Position numbers and translations under genes: made by a program. A stretch of DNA of 46,889 bases from an uncultured Alkalilimnicola sp. (GTDB lineage: Bacteria; Pseudomonadota; Gammaproteobacteria; Nitrococcales; AK92). This document shows positions 16,455 through 24,191 of the stretch, piece by piece (the stretch's first letter is position 1; the number at the start of each line of letters is the position of its first letter). The notes beneath the pieces were generated by a model that was not told where the DNA came from, ran no database searches, and saw only the letters and a program-made list of their open reading frames with translations. The stretch covers positions 1 to 46,889 of the forward strand of contig CALGAN010000081.1 of NCBI GenBank assembly GCA_937951875.1. The letters are read 5' to 3'.

Positions 16455-17031
16455 GTGGCTGGCAATCGGCCTCGGGCTGCTGGCGCTGGTCGGGCTAGCG
16501 GTCGGCTATGAGCGTGGTCCGCGTCTCTATGACTACGGTACTGCCACCGTCGGTGGCCCTTACGGCTGGCCGGTGTTCGTCGAGCAGCTGATCTTCGACG
16601 GCAGGTGGCGAGTCGGGGTTGGGATACTCGGGGGCGGTTTCGAGGAAGTTCCCCCGCGCGGCGGTAAGCTGGCGGCGTCCGACCCGCGGCCGGTGCCGAA
16701 GACGCTGCATGCACGTTGGTTTTCGCACCGTACCCAGACCTATTACGAAATCGACCTGACCCTGCCCGAGGATCTGGAGGCGCGGGTGCGGCGCTGGTAC
16801 CGGCGCTACCCGCCGCCGGATTACCTGCATTTCTTGGTCACCGGGATCGCTGGCGACGGGCGGGTGTACGTGTGGTGGCGCGCCAACTGTATCAGCTGCC
16901 CGCTCTATGACCGCAGCCAGGATTTCTACGAGCCGCTCATCCCGCTGGCGCATGGGCGGGTGGTGGAGGGTGATCCCAATCGCTACCGCGCTCAGATCGA
17001 AGAGTACCGCCGGGAGGGTGTGATTCCGTGA
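16441..17031 (+). CDS. Membrane-anchored DUF2931-like protein, candidate immunity to the Tle1-like effector
   Basis: A 196-residue protein with one N-terminal hydrophobic segment (about 5-21, KWLAIGLGLLALVGLAVGY) and a predicted periplasmic domain. The domain has aromatic-rich strands, including PYGWPVFVEQLIFDGRWR, and a short ARWFSHRTQTYYEIDLTLP stretch that resembles DUF2931 proteins. Lipoproteins of that family often accompany Tle-type effectors. No lipobox cysteine is visible, so it would be held by an uncleaved anchor. The ATG lies 14 nt inside the effector gene, so the two are translationally coupled. A periplasmic, membrane-tethered product is what protection from an incoming phospholipase would need. 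The immunity role is inferred from position and topology. The DUF2931 assignment is tentative. Confidence 0.7.
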   Translation: MRGRKWLAIGLGLLALVGLAVGYERGPRLYDYGTATVGGPYGWPVFVEQLIFDGRWRVGVGILGGGFEEVPPRGGKLAASDPRPVPKTLHARWFSHRTQTYYEIDLTLPEDLEARVRRWYRRYPPPDYLHFLVTGIAGDGRVYVWWRANCISCPLYDRSQDFYEPLIPLAHGRVVEGDPNRYRAQIEEYRREGVIP

Positions 17032-17128
17032 CCGCTATGCGCTGGCGTGAACGGATAGTGATCGGCTGATAGACACGCTCGCCCGTCGTACCTATGGCTG
17101 CAAGGCGCCGAGCGGGAAGTCTCGCCGC

Positions 17129-17824
17129 TCAGGCGCGCAACAGCTGGGCATGCGCCGATAGCGGTTGGGACGCGGCGGCTGGCGGGGTTTCCAGCCATTC
17201 CAGCAGGCGTTCCCAGTGCGGGATGTCGAAGCGGGCGCGGTGGGTGTCCAGCTCGTGTACGCCCAGACCTTGATCGGCGGCCAGCAGGTAGTTCTGTGAG
17301 TCGCGCAACCGGGTCACCAGCGGGATGTCGACGGTGTCGAGGAAGGCTTGCAGCGCTCGCAGGCCGGGCGAATGTTCGCGCACGCGGTTGGCGATGATGC
17401 CGATGCGGGCGCGGATGGTCTTGTTGGCGGCGATCAGGCTGCGGATGAAGTCGGCGGCAGCGCGGATGTCGATGGCGGAGGGGGCCAACGGCACCAGAAT
17501 CTGGTCGACGCCGCGGATCTGCTCCAGCAATTCCGGTTTGCCCAGGCTGGCGGGAGTATCGATGATCAGTCGCTCGGTGTTGGCCGGAAGACGAATTTGC
17601 CAACTACGGGTAAGGCCCAGCGCGGGACCGCGGAAGGTGGCTACGCCGTAGATCGGCGGGCGGTCCGAGGGGCGCAGTTCCAGCCAGCTGCTACTCGAGG
17701 CTTGGGGGTCGTAATCGTATAGAGCGGTGTGAAAGCCGCGTGCCGCGTACAGGCTGGCGAGATTGGTCGCGATCGTGGTTTTGCCACAGCCGCCTTTCGT
17801 GTTCAGGACGATGATTCGACGCAT
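17129..17824 (-). CDS. ParA/MinD-family ATPase (orphan)
   Basis: A 231-residue ParA-type ATPase that positions cellular cargo. The deviant Walker A motif KGGCGKTT is at residues 10-17, with the signature lysine at K10. IIDTPASLG (about 90-98) serves as Walker B, and ILVPLAPSAIDIRAAADF is the next conserved region. No ParB gene or parS-like site is adjacent, so this is not a standard segregation operon. It could position another cargo such as a chemotaxis array, but no partner is visible. It lies between the Tle1-like pair and imuB, on the strand of the mutasome genes. The ATG at 17824 fits the family start. Confidence 0.9.
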   Translation of the reverse strand: MRRIIVLNTKGGCGKTTIATNLASLYAARGFHTALYDYDPQASSSSWLELRPSDRPPIYGVATFRGPALGLTRSWQIRLPANTERLIIDTPASLGKPELLEQIRGVDQILVPLAPSAIDIRAAADFIRSLIAANKTIRARIGIIANRVREHSPGLRALQAFLDTVDIPLVTRLRDSQNYLLAADQGLGVHELDTHRARFDIPHWERLLEWLETPPAAASQPLSAHAQLLRA

Positions 17825-18053
17825 GTCCGGCCCGGCTGATTTTTCTGATCTTGTCTGTCCGCCCTTAGAATCATAGGGGGTTCCCTAGATAGGGCAAGGC
17901 CTTAGGAAAAATTAGTAGAAAATTACCATTCCTGCTGTGACTTAGTTCCACATACGGCACTGCCGTGGACGCCGGATCGTCGTTACGGAGCCGATGACGG
18001 CCATGAGCGCGGGCCGTATCAAACGCTTATTGGGCGAGCGGAGAGAGCGTGCC

Positions 18054-19478
18054 CTAGCTGAACAAGCCGTGCAGAAACCAGCCGCGCGGGGCGCGGCGTT
18101 CACGGAATACCCATAGCCGCGTTCCTTTGGGATTGCGGGCGATGAAGTAGTCGCGGCAGAGATCCTGGCCGTCCCACCAGCCGGTTTCGATACGCTCCGG
18201 GCCGTTTTCCAGAATCAGCGGACCGTGCCAATAGGGCCGGCCGTCCCGCATGCGCAGCGGCACCGGCTGTGGTAGCAGCCACAGAGGGCGCTCGCCGTGG
18301 TCCTCGGTTTCGGCCGGTTCGCCCGGGGTGGTGTAGGCCCAGGCGCGCTCGGGGCGGTGTTCGGAGCGGGTGCTCAGCCCGTGGACGGCGTCCTCGCCCA
18401 GACGGGCGCGAAGGCGTTCCAGCAGGTGCGTCCACAGATGCCGAGGGCGGCCGGGATCGCCGAGCAGTTCCGGTCGGTCCGGTGCGAGCAGCTGGATGTC
18501 GGCGGCGCGCAGCGTCAGGCTGCGTACTGGCGCTCGCAGTTCGACTCGCTCCAGGCGTTCGCGAACCAGGCCGAACAGATAGTCCGGCTCGCGCGTCGGG
18601 CTGACCAGGCCGACGCGGACCAGGGTGGCCGGGCCGGTGGCATGCCGCAGTTCGATTTCCAAGCCCTGGGTGCCGCTGTCGAGTCCGCGCAGGAAGCCGC
18701 ACAGCTCCCGCAGCAGCCGCTTGAGCGCGAACAGCAGCTGCTCGCAGTGCTCGACCTCGCTGGGCAGCTCCAGCCGGGCCTGGAAGCGGGGTGGGGGCAG
18801 GTAGGGGCGGCGTGGGTCGGGTACCTGGCCCAGGGCGCGATCCAACTGCCGCAGCAGCTCGGGACCGAGCCGCCGCGCCAAGCCGGCGCGGGGTAGGCGT
18901 AGGCAGTCGCCTAGGGTGGTGACGCCCAGGCCCTCCAGGGCCAGCGCCTGAACCTCGTCCAGCCGCAGCACGGTGAAGGGCAGCGCTTCGAGCTGGGCCC
19001 GCAGCGTTTCGAGATCCAGCGCCGGTTGCTGGTCGCCGCCGCGGGCGAGCAGCCAAGCGCCGGTCGGGGTTGGGGCGACGCCGCAGATGCCGGTGTAGCC
19101 CAGTGCGTTCAATTCTTGGCGAAAGCGCCGCAGCAGCTTAGGCAAGCCATCGAATAGCCGCAGGCTGCCGCCGATTTCCAGCAGCAACCCGTGTGGCGGC
19201 TGCAGGCTAACGAGCGGCGTGAACTGCAGTGCCCAAGCCGCCAGTTGCCGTAGCGCGCGAGCCTCGGCCTCGCCGTCGCGCGGATGGATCGTCAGCCGCG
19301 GCACCAGCGCCCGCGCTGCGGTCAGGCGCATGCCGGGTAGGATGCCGCCGCTCAGCGCCGCGCGGCTGCAGGCCAGGACGGTTTGCTGCTCGCTGACGAC
19401 GAACGGCGTCTCATCGCTGCACAGGCGCGCGAATACCGCCAGCGGCAGATCGGGTATGGCAAGAGCAAGCCAGAGCAT
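18054..19478 (-). CDS. imuB: ImuB, Y-family polymerase-like mutasome scaffold
   Basis: ImuB is a catalytically inactive Y-family polymerase that recruits DnaE2 and the beta clamp for mutagenic repair synthesis. The protein has 474 residues. The N-terminal region MLWLALAIPDLPLAVFARL aligns with the palm of Y polymerases but lacks the DxDxFF metal motif, and the later SxDE motif is replaced by LLLEIGGSLRLF. The helix-hairpin-helix region is seen at ALALEGLGVTTLGDCLRLPR. The C-terminal part ends in the family-typical RPYWHGPLILENGPERIETGWWDG ... RRAPRGWFLHGLFS, here given in segments only: WWDGQDLCRDYFIARNPKG and GWFLHGLFS. It follows imuA by 57 nt. Confidence 0.95.
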   Translation of the reverse strand: MLWLALAIPDLPLAVFARLCSDETPFVVSEQQTVLACSRAALSGGILPGMRLTAARALVPRLTIHPRDGEAEARALRQLAAWALQFTPLVSLQPPHGLLLEIGGSLRLFDGLPKLLRRFRQELNALGYTGICGVAPTPTGAWLLARGGDQQPALDLETLRAQLEALPFTVLRLDEVQALALEGLGVTTLGDCLRLPRAGLARRLGPELLRQLDRALGQVPDPRRPYLPPPRFQARLELPSEVEHCEQLLFALKRLLRELCGFLRGLDSGTQGLEIELRHATGPATLVRVGLVSPTREPDYLFGLVRERLERVELRAPVRSLTLRAADIQLLAPDRPELLGDPGRPRHLWTHLLERLRARLGEDAVHGLSTRSEHRPERAWAYTTPGEPAETEDHGERPLWLLPQPVPLRMRDGRPYWHGPLILENGPERIETGWWDGQDLCRDYFIARNPKGTRLWVFRERRAPRGWFLHGLFS

Positions 19479-19535
19479 GCGCCCTCCGGCGCTGGGATGC
19501 GCGCTCGTTTCGACCGCAACTTGCCCGCGCCGGTG

Positions 19536-20381
19536 TTACCGCCGCCATAGCCAAGTCAGGATGCCCGGCTTGTCCTTTCGCAGCGGATGGGAGTCCGGCA
19601 GCTGGGGGGGAACGGGCAGCGGCAGGTCCAGCTGCGACGGCGGGGTGGGCCGACGCAGCGGCCGAACGGGCCGGGGGCGACCCGCCGTCACTATCCGCGG
19701 CAGCGGGCGGGCATGGGGCTGCGGCGTCGGCGCGGCGTTGATTTGCGCCGCCGGGCGTCGCTCCAGATCGAGTAGCAGCTCCACCCGATTGGCGGCGCCG
19801 CGACACTTGAGCAGCCGCACCGCGGTCTTGCCGTCGCGCGCCGCCACTTCCAGCCGCAGCGCGGCGGGCGACGGCTGGGCGGCCTCGGCGCTGGGCCGGA
19901 ACAGGATGCCCCAGCTCTGGCCGGCTTCGGCGGCCAGTTGCAGGCGCCGCAGAGTCTTGTCGTCGGCGCTGGCCGGCCAGGCCAGCACGGCGCCGCAGGT
20001 GCCGGCACGCAGCGCCTGCTCCACCGCCCACAGCTTGTCGGTGGTGGTTTTCGGGTGAACCAGCAGCACTCTGGAGAGGTCTACGCCGTGTGCGGCCAGC
20101 GCCGGCGCGTAGGGGATGTAGGGCGGCGCGATCAAGGCGATCCAGCGACCCTGCCGGCTCAGGCGGGCCAGTGCCGGCATCAGTAGGCGCAGCTCGCCGA
20201 TGCCGGGCTGATCGTGCAGCACTTCGGTCAGCGCCCCCAACGGCCAGCCGTTGCCGGGCAGAGCGAGGTCGAGCTCGGCGAAACCGGTGCTGACATGATC
20301 CAGGCCGGTTTGCAGTGCTTTCTCTCGGCCTCGCCAGATGCCGGGTTGCTGCAGCAGTTCGTTCAGGGCGTTGTCGTGCAT
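19536..20381 (-). CDS. imuA: ImuA, SOS mutasome RecA/SulA-like protein
   Basis: ImuA is the RecA-like component of the ImuA-ImuB-DnaE2 translesion system. The protein has 281 residues. The core begins VSTGFAELDLALPGNGWPLG (about 30-49), followed by IALIAPPYIPYAPALAAHGV and VLLVHPKTTTDKLWAVEQAL, all characteristic of the SulA/RecA-like fold. The Walker A region is degenerate. The Pro-rich C-terminus contains QLDLPL (250-255), which resembles the beta-clamp-binding hexapeptide. The ATG has GAGGT upstream and lies 42 nt after the lexA stop, so lexA, imuA and imuB appear to form one SOS operon. Confidence 0.93.
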   Translation of the reverse strand: MHDNALNELLQQPGIWRGREKALQTGLDHVSTGFAELDLALPGNGWPLGALTEVLHDQPGIGELRLLMPALARLSRQGRWIALIAPPYIPYAPALAAHGVDLSRVLLVHPKTTTDKLWAVEQALRAGTCGAVLAWPASADDKTLRRLQLAAEAGQSWGILFRPSAEAAQPSPAALRLEVAARDGKTAVRLLKCRGAANRVELLLDLERRPAAQINAAPTPQPHARPLPRIVTAGRPRPVRPLRRPTPPSQLDLPLPVPPQLPDSHPLRKDKPGILTWLWRR

Positions 20382-20423
20382 AGCGACCTCTGTTTTTGCT
20401 TATTGGCGCCGCGAGCCGGTGAC

Positions 20424-21026
20424 CTAGCTGAGGCCCTCGGTGCGGATGACGCCCACGCCCAGCCCCTCGATGACGAGGGGATCGCGGCGCAGGTCGACTT
20501 CTATGGGTTTGAAGTCGGGGTTCTCCGGCAGGAGGCGGACCAGATGCCGGTGGCGTTCGAAGCGCTTGACGGTGACCTCGTCGGCCAGGCGTGCCACCAC
20601 GATCTGGCCGTTGCGCGCCTCGGAGGTTTTGTGCACGGCCAACAGGTCGCCGTCGAGGATGCCGATGTCGCGCATGCTCATGCCCCGGACCCGCAGCAGG
20701 TAGTCGGCGCGGGGGCGGAACAGGTCCGGCGCGCACTGATAGCGGCGCTCGATGTGTTCCTGCGCCAGGATGGGGCTGCCGGCGGCGACCCGGCCGATCA
20801 CCGGCAAGCCTTCCTCCTCGAGCAGGCGGATGCCGCGCGAGGAGCCGGGCGTGAGCTCAATGGCGCCTTTGCGCGCCAGGGCGCGCAGATGTTCCTCGGC
20901 GGCGTTGGCGGAGCGGAAACCCAGCCGCTTGGCGATCTCCGCTCGGGTGGGCGGAAAGCCGGTGGTGGCCACGAACTCTCGAATCAGCTCGAGGATCTCG
21001 GTCTGGCGGGGGGTGAGCTTTTCCAT
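20424..21026 (-). CDS. lexA: LexA SOS repressor
   Basis: LexA represses the SOS regulon and self-cleaves when RecA is activated. The protein has 200 residues. The N-terminal winged helix covers about 1-65 (LTPRQTEILELIREFV, FPPTRAEIAKRLGFRS). The cleavage site is A82-G83 in RVAAGSPI. The catalytic dyad is S117 (RGMSMRDIG) and K154 (VTVKRFERH), as in E. coli S119/K156. A perfect CTGT-N8-ACAG operator lies 22 nt upstream, indicating autoregulation. It heads lexA-imuA-imuB and is divergent from relA. Confidence 0.97.
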   Translation of the reverse strand: MEKLTPRQTEILELIREFVATTGFPPTRAEIAKRLGFRSANAAEEHLRALARKGAIELTPGSSRGIRLLEEEGLPVIGRVAAGSPILAQEHIERRYQCAPDLFRPRADYLLRVRGMSMRDIGILDGDLLAVHKTSEARNGQIVVARLADEVTVKRFERHRHLVRLLPENPDFKPIEVDLRRDPLVIEGLGVGVIRTEGLS

Positions 21027-21047
21027 GCGGCCTCCGGTGTGCGAATA

Positions 21048-21063
21048 CTGTAAATATATACAG
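21048..21063. promoter_or_regulatory. LexA (SOS) box upstream of lexA
   Basis: Perfect CTGT-AAATATAT-ACAG, matching the gammaproteobacterial CTGT-N8-ACAG operator with an AT-rich centre, 22-37 nt before the lexA start. It lies in the lexA-relA divergent gap. Confidence 0.92.
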
Positions 21064-21168
21064 GTATATTGGGATCGACAAGCGCTGCCGCGGGCCGTGG
21101 TCGAAACCGACGCTCCCGGCAGCTATAGGGTTACAATGAGTTTTTCGTAACAGGACAAATGTCGTGCC

Positions 21169-23394
21169 ATGGTCAGCAGCGTCAACGCCGAGCTCAATGC
21201 CGAGCTCAGTGAGCTCATAGCCGACGACCGGCTCGATTTCTCGGGATGGCTGGAGCGCCTGCCGAACAGCTTCGGCGAGCGCGAGCAGGCATTGCTGAAG
21301 AACGCCTGGGAGACGGCTCGGGAGGCTTACGACGGCATCCGCCGGCCGTCCGGCGAGCTTTATTTCAGCCATGCGCTGGGCGTGGCGACCATCCTGACGG
21401 GGCTACGGCTGGACGCCCAGACCATCGCCGCCGCGTTGCTGCATGATCTACCGCAGCTGCAGCGCTACCAGCGGGCCGGCTTCGTGGCCCGCTTCGGCGA
21501 GGACGTCGCCGGTCTGGTGGAAGGCCTGGCGCGGATGGAGCGTATCCAGAGCCTGCACGAGCGCCCTCACGCCAATCCCGAGCAGGAGCAGGCCGAGGCG
21601 CTGCGCAAGATGATCCTGGCCATGGCCAAGGACATCCGGGTGGTGTTCATCACCCTGGCTGAGCGGCTGGACGACATGCGCAGCCTGAAGAACCGGCCCG
21701 AGGCCGAGCAGCGCCGGATGGCCCGGGAGACGCAGGACCTGTACGCGCCGCTGGCCAACCGCCTCGGTATCTGGCAGCTGAAGTGGGAGCTGGAGGATCT
21801 GAGCTTCCGCTACCTGCAGCCGGAGGCCTACAAGCGCTTGGCCAAGGCGCTGGCGGAGAAGCGTGTCGCACGCGAGGAGTACATCGAGCGGGTCAAGCGC
21901 ATCTTGGACGAGGCGCTGCGCAAGTCCGGCATCGAGGCCGAGATCACCGGCCGGCCCAAGCACCTGTACAGCATCTGGAAGAAGATGCAGCGCAAGGGCG
22001 TGGAGCTGCACGAGCTGTTCGACATCCGCGCCGTGCGCATCATGGTCAAGGACGTGGCGGCCTGCTACGCCGCGCTGGGCGTGGTGCACACGCTCTGGCG
22101 CCACATCCCCAAGGAATTCGACGACTACATCGCCACGCCCAAGGAGAACAACTACCGCTCGCTGCACACCGCGGTGATCGGCCCCGAGGGGCGTACCTTG
22201 GAGGTGCAGATCCGCACGCCCGAGATGCACCAGCAGGCCGAGCTGGGTATCGCCGCGCACTGGCGCTACAAGGAGGGCGGTCCGCAGGATCAGAATTTCG
22301 AGCAGAAGATCGCCTGGTTGCGCCAGCTGCTGGACAGCGGCCAGGAGGATGGGGCGGAGGATTTCATCGACCGCTTCAAGGCGGAGATCTTCGAGGACCG
22401 GGTCTACGTCATCAGCCCCAAGGGCGACGTGATCGACCTGCCGCGCGGCGCCACGCCGCTGGACTACGCCTATTACGTGCACTCCGAGGTCGGTCATCGC
22501 TGCCGCGGCGCCAAGGTCGACGGTCGCATGGTGCCGCTCACCTATGAGCTGCAGAACGGCGAGCAGGTGGAGATCCTCACGTCCAAGACGGCCGCTCCCA
22601 GCCGCGACTGGCTGATGCCGGCGCTGGGATACCTCAAGACTTCGCGCGCGCGCGCCAAGGTCAAGGCCTATTTCCGGGCCCAGGACCAGGAGAAGAACGT
22701 CGCCGCCGGCCGCCAGCTGCTGGAGAAGGAGCTGCACCGGCTCGGGCTGACCGACGTCAACATCGACCAGCTCGCGCTCAAGACTCGCTATCCCAAGACC
22801 GACGACTTCCTCGCCGCCATCGGCCGCAACGACATCACCAGCGGCCAGATCGCCAACCTGGTGCAGGATCTGATCCTGCCCAAGCTGCCGGCCGAGGAGG
22901 TCATCCAGACCAGCGCGCCCAGCAAGCCGGCGGGCGACGGCAAGGGCGACATCAGCGTCTACGGCGTGGGCGATCTGCTCACCCGCATGGCCCGCTGCTG
23001 CAAGCCGGCGCCGGGTGACGAGATCATCGGCTTCATCACCCGCGGCCAGGGGGTGCGCATCCACCGCCGGGGCTGCCCGAGCCTGGAACGGCTGGTCGAG
23101 CAGCAGGGCGAGCAGCGCTTGATCGAGGTGAGCTGGGCCAGCACCACCGACAAGCGTTATCCGGTCGACATCCAGGTCGAGGCGCTGGACCGCCAGGGGC
23201 TGCTGCGCGATATCTCGGCGGCGCTGTCCAACGAGAAGATCAACGTGGTCAGCGTCAACACCCGCACCGACAACAAGAACTTCCGCGCCCACATGACGCT
23301 GACCGTGGAGATCGCCGATCTCGAGCAGATGGCGCGGGCCATGGACCGCATCGCCCGGGTGCGCAACGTCATCGACGTGCACCGGCGGGTGTGA
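21169..23394 (+). CDS. relA: RelA, (p)ppGpp synthetase with degenerate hydrolase domain
   Basis: RelA is the ribosome-associated stringent-response synthetase. The protein has 741 residues. The HD domain (about 30-195) keeps H68 and H92-D93, but the third ligand motif has E165 (TLAERLDDMRS) where active hydrolases have aspartate, and the ED residues after HD are lost (HDLPQLQR). Hydrolysis is therefore unlikely. The synthetase domain (about 240-350) contains IPKEFDDYIATPKENNYRSL. Its EFDD (316-319) is the EXDD signature of RelA rather than the RXKD of SpoT. TGS (about 395-455), zinc-finger-like CCKPAPGDEIIGF and a C-terminal ACT domain follow. It is divergent from lexA, and its transcript may end at the hairpin near 23500. 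Confidence 0.95.
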   Translation: MVSSVNAELNAELSELIADDRLDFSGWLERLPNSFGEREQALLKNAWETAREAYDGIRRPSGELYFSHALGVATILTGLRLDAQTIAAALLHDLPQLQRYQRAGFVARFGEDVAGLVEGLARMERIQSLHERPHANPEQEQAEALRKMILAMAKDIRVVFITLAERLDDMRSLKNRPEAEQRRMARETQDLYAPLANRLGIWQLKWELEDLSFRYLQPEAYKRLAKALAEKRVAREEYIERVKRILDEALRKSGIEAEITGRPKHLYSIWKKMQRKGVELHELFDIRAVRIMVKDVAACYAALGVVHTLWRHIPKEFDDYIATPKENNYRSLHTAVIGPEGRTLEVQIRTPEMHQQAELGIAAHWRYKEGGPQDQNFEQKIAWLRQLLDSGQEDGAEDFIDRFKAEIFEDRVYVISPKGDVIDLPRGATPLDYAYYVHSEVGHRCRGAKVDGRMVPLTYELQNGEQVEILTSKTAAPSRDWLMPALGYLKTSRARAKVKAYFRAQDQEKNVAAGRQLLEKELHRLGLTDVNIDQLALKTRYPKTDDFLAAIGRNDITSGQIANLVQDLILPKLPAEEVIQTSAPSKPAGDGKGDISVYGVGDLLTRMARCCKPAPGDEIIGFITRGQGVRIHRRGCPSLERLVEQQGEQRLIEVSWASTTDKRYPVDIQVEALDRQGLLRDISAALSNEKINVVSVNTRTDNKNFRAHMTLTVEIADLEQMARAMDRIARVRNVIDVHRRV

Positions 23395-23499
23395 TCGACA
23401 CCGCCCGCAGGTACGGGGACGGACCAATTCGCTGGATCCACCCCGTGCCGAGTGGCGGTGCCTGATTCGGACGCTCTTTGACCAGCCGTGAAATGGCCG

Positions 23500-23530
23500 G
23501 GCCGGACTCGTTCCGGCCGGTAGATTTTTA
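23500..23530 (+). terminator. Possible terminator between relA and the CRISPR array
   Basis: GGCCGGA and TCCGGCC form a 7-bp stem with a five-base loop. A few bases later comes ATTTTTA. The U-run is not immediately adjacent, so this is a moderate call. Confidence 0.45.
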
Positions 23531-23572
23531 GGAGCGAATTTTTTCTTTTTGAGTCAGTTTGTTAAGTTAAGT
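23519..23572 (+). promoter_or_regulatory. AT-rich CRISPR leader (proximal part)
   Basis: An AT-rich stretch with T-runs (GAATTTTTTCTTTTTGAG) directly precedes the first perfect repeat. Its position at the intact-repeat end, opposite the decayed repeat, fits a type I-E leader where new spacers enter and transcription starts. Confidence 0.6.
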
Positions 23573-24092
23573 GTGTTCCCCGCGTGCGCGGGGATGAACC
23601 GGACTGAGCTGGTGGACGGTGATCATGGCGTTCCGTGTTCCCCGCGTGCGCGGGGATGAACCGCTTCTTTGATTCCTTCTTCTTCGTCATCCGTCGTGTT
23701 CCCCGCGTGCGCGGGGATGAACCGCTTATGCCAAGGGGCCGCACTTGCGGCACTTGGTGTTCCCCGCGTGCGCGGGGATGAACCGATGGTGGCAAAGGGC
23801 GCTTGGCCCGACTACGACGTGTTCCCCGCGTGCGCGGGGATGAACCGCGATTCGATGAAGGCCGGCAGCGTCTGCGCGCGTGTTCCCCGCGTGCGCGGGG
23901 ATGAACCGGAAAGCATCAGTGGCATCCGGCAGGTGGATGCGTGTTCCCCGCGTGCGCGGGGATGAACCGTCGCCCCGCACGATGCGCGTCACCCGCTCGG
24001 GGTGTTCCCCGCGTGCGCGGGGATGAACCGCACGCCGCTATTGACGGCCACGAAACCAGGCACGTGTTCCCCGCGTGCGTGGTGCTGAGTCG
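23573..24092 (+). CRISPR. CRISPR array, type I-E-like repeat, 9 repeats and 8 spacers
   Basis: Nine 29-nt repeats start at 23573, 23635, 23696, 23757, 23819, 23880, 23941, 24002 and 24064. The first eight are identical: they begin GTGTTCCCCGCGTG, end GCGGGGATGAACCG, and contain a CCCCGCG/CGCGGGG hairpin, like the E. coli I-E repeat. The ninth diverges after its first 16 bases, marking the old, leader-distal end. Spacers are 32 or 33 nt, all different by eye. No cas gene lies on either side within the window, so effector and acquisition proteins must be elsewhere or absent. I could not identify any spacer target inside this window. Confidence 0.97.
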
Positions 24093-24191
24093 TCGCATGG
24101 GGGCCGGCGGTATGGCCCCCGAAGCTGTCCTCGGCTCCTGCGGGATTCGACCATCCAACATCTCCTGGCCCCCGATGAGCCGCGCCGGCGC

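Noticed and set aside
21448..23427. 659-codon open frame antisense to relA
   Set aside because: It is the complement of a clear RelA gene in GC-rich DNA, where antisense frames stay open; its His/Val/Leu-rich product has no family signature.
23562..24161. Short proteins with RARGEH or VRGDEP repeats around 23.6-24.1 kb
   Set aside because: They are translations of the CRISPR repeats.
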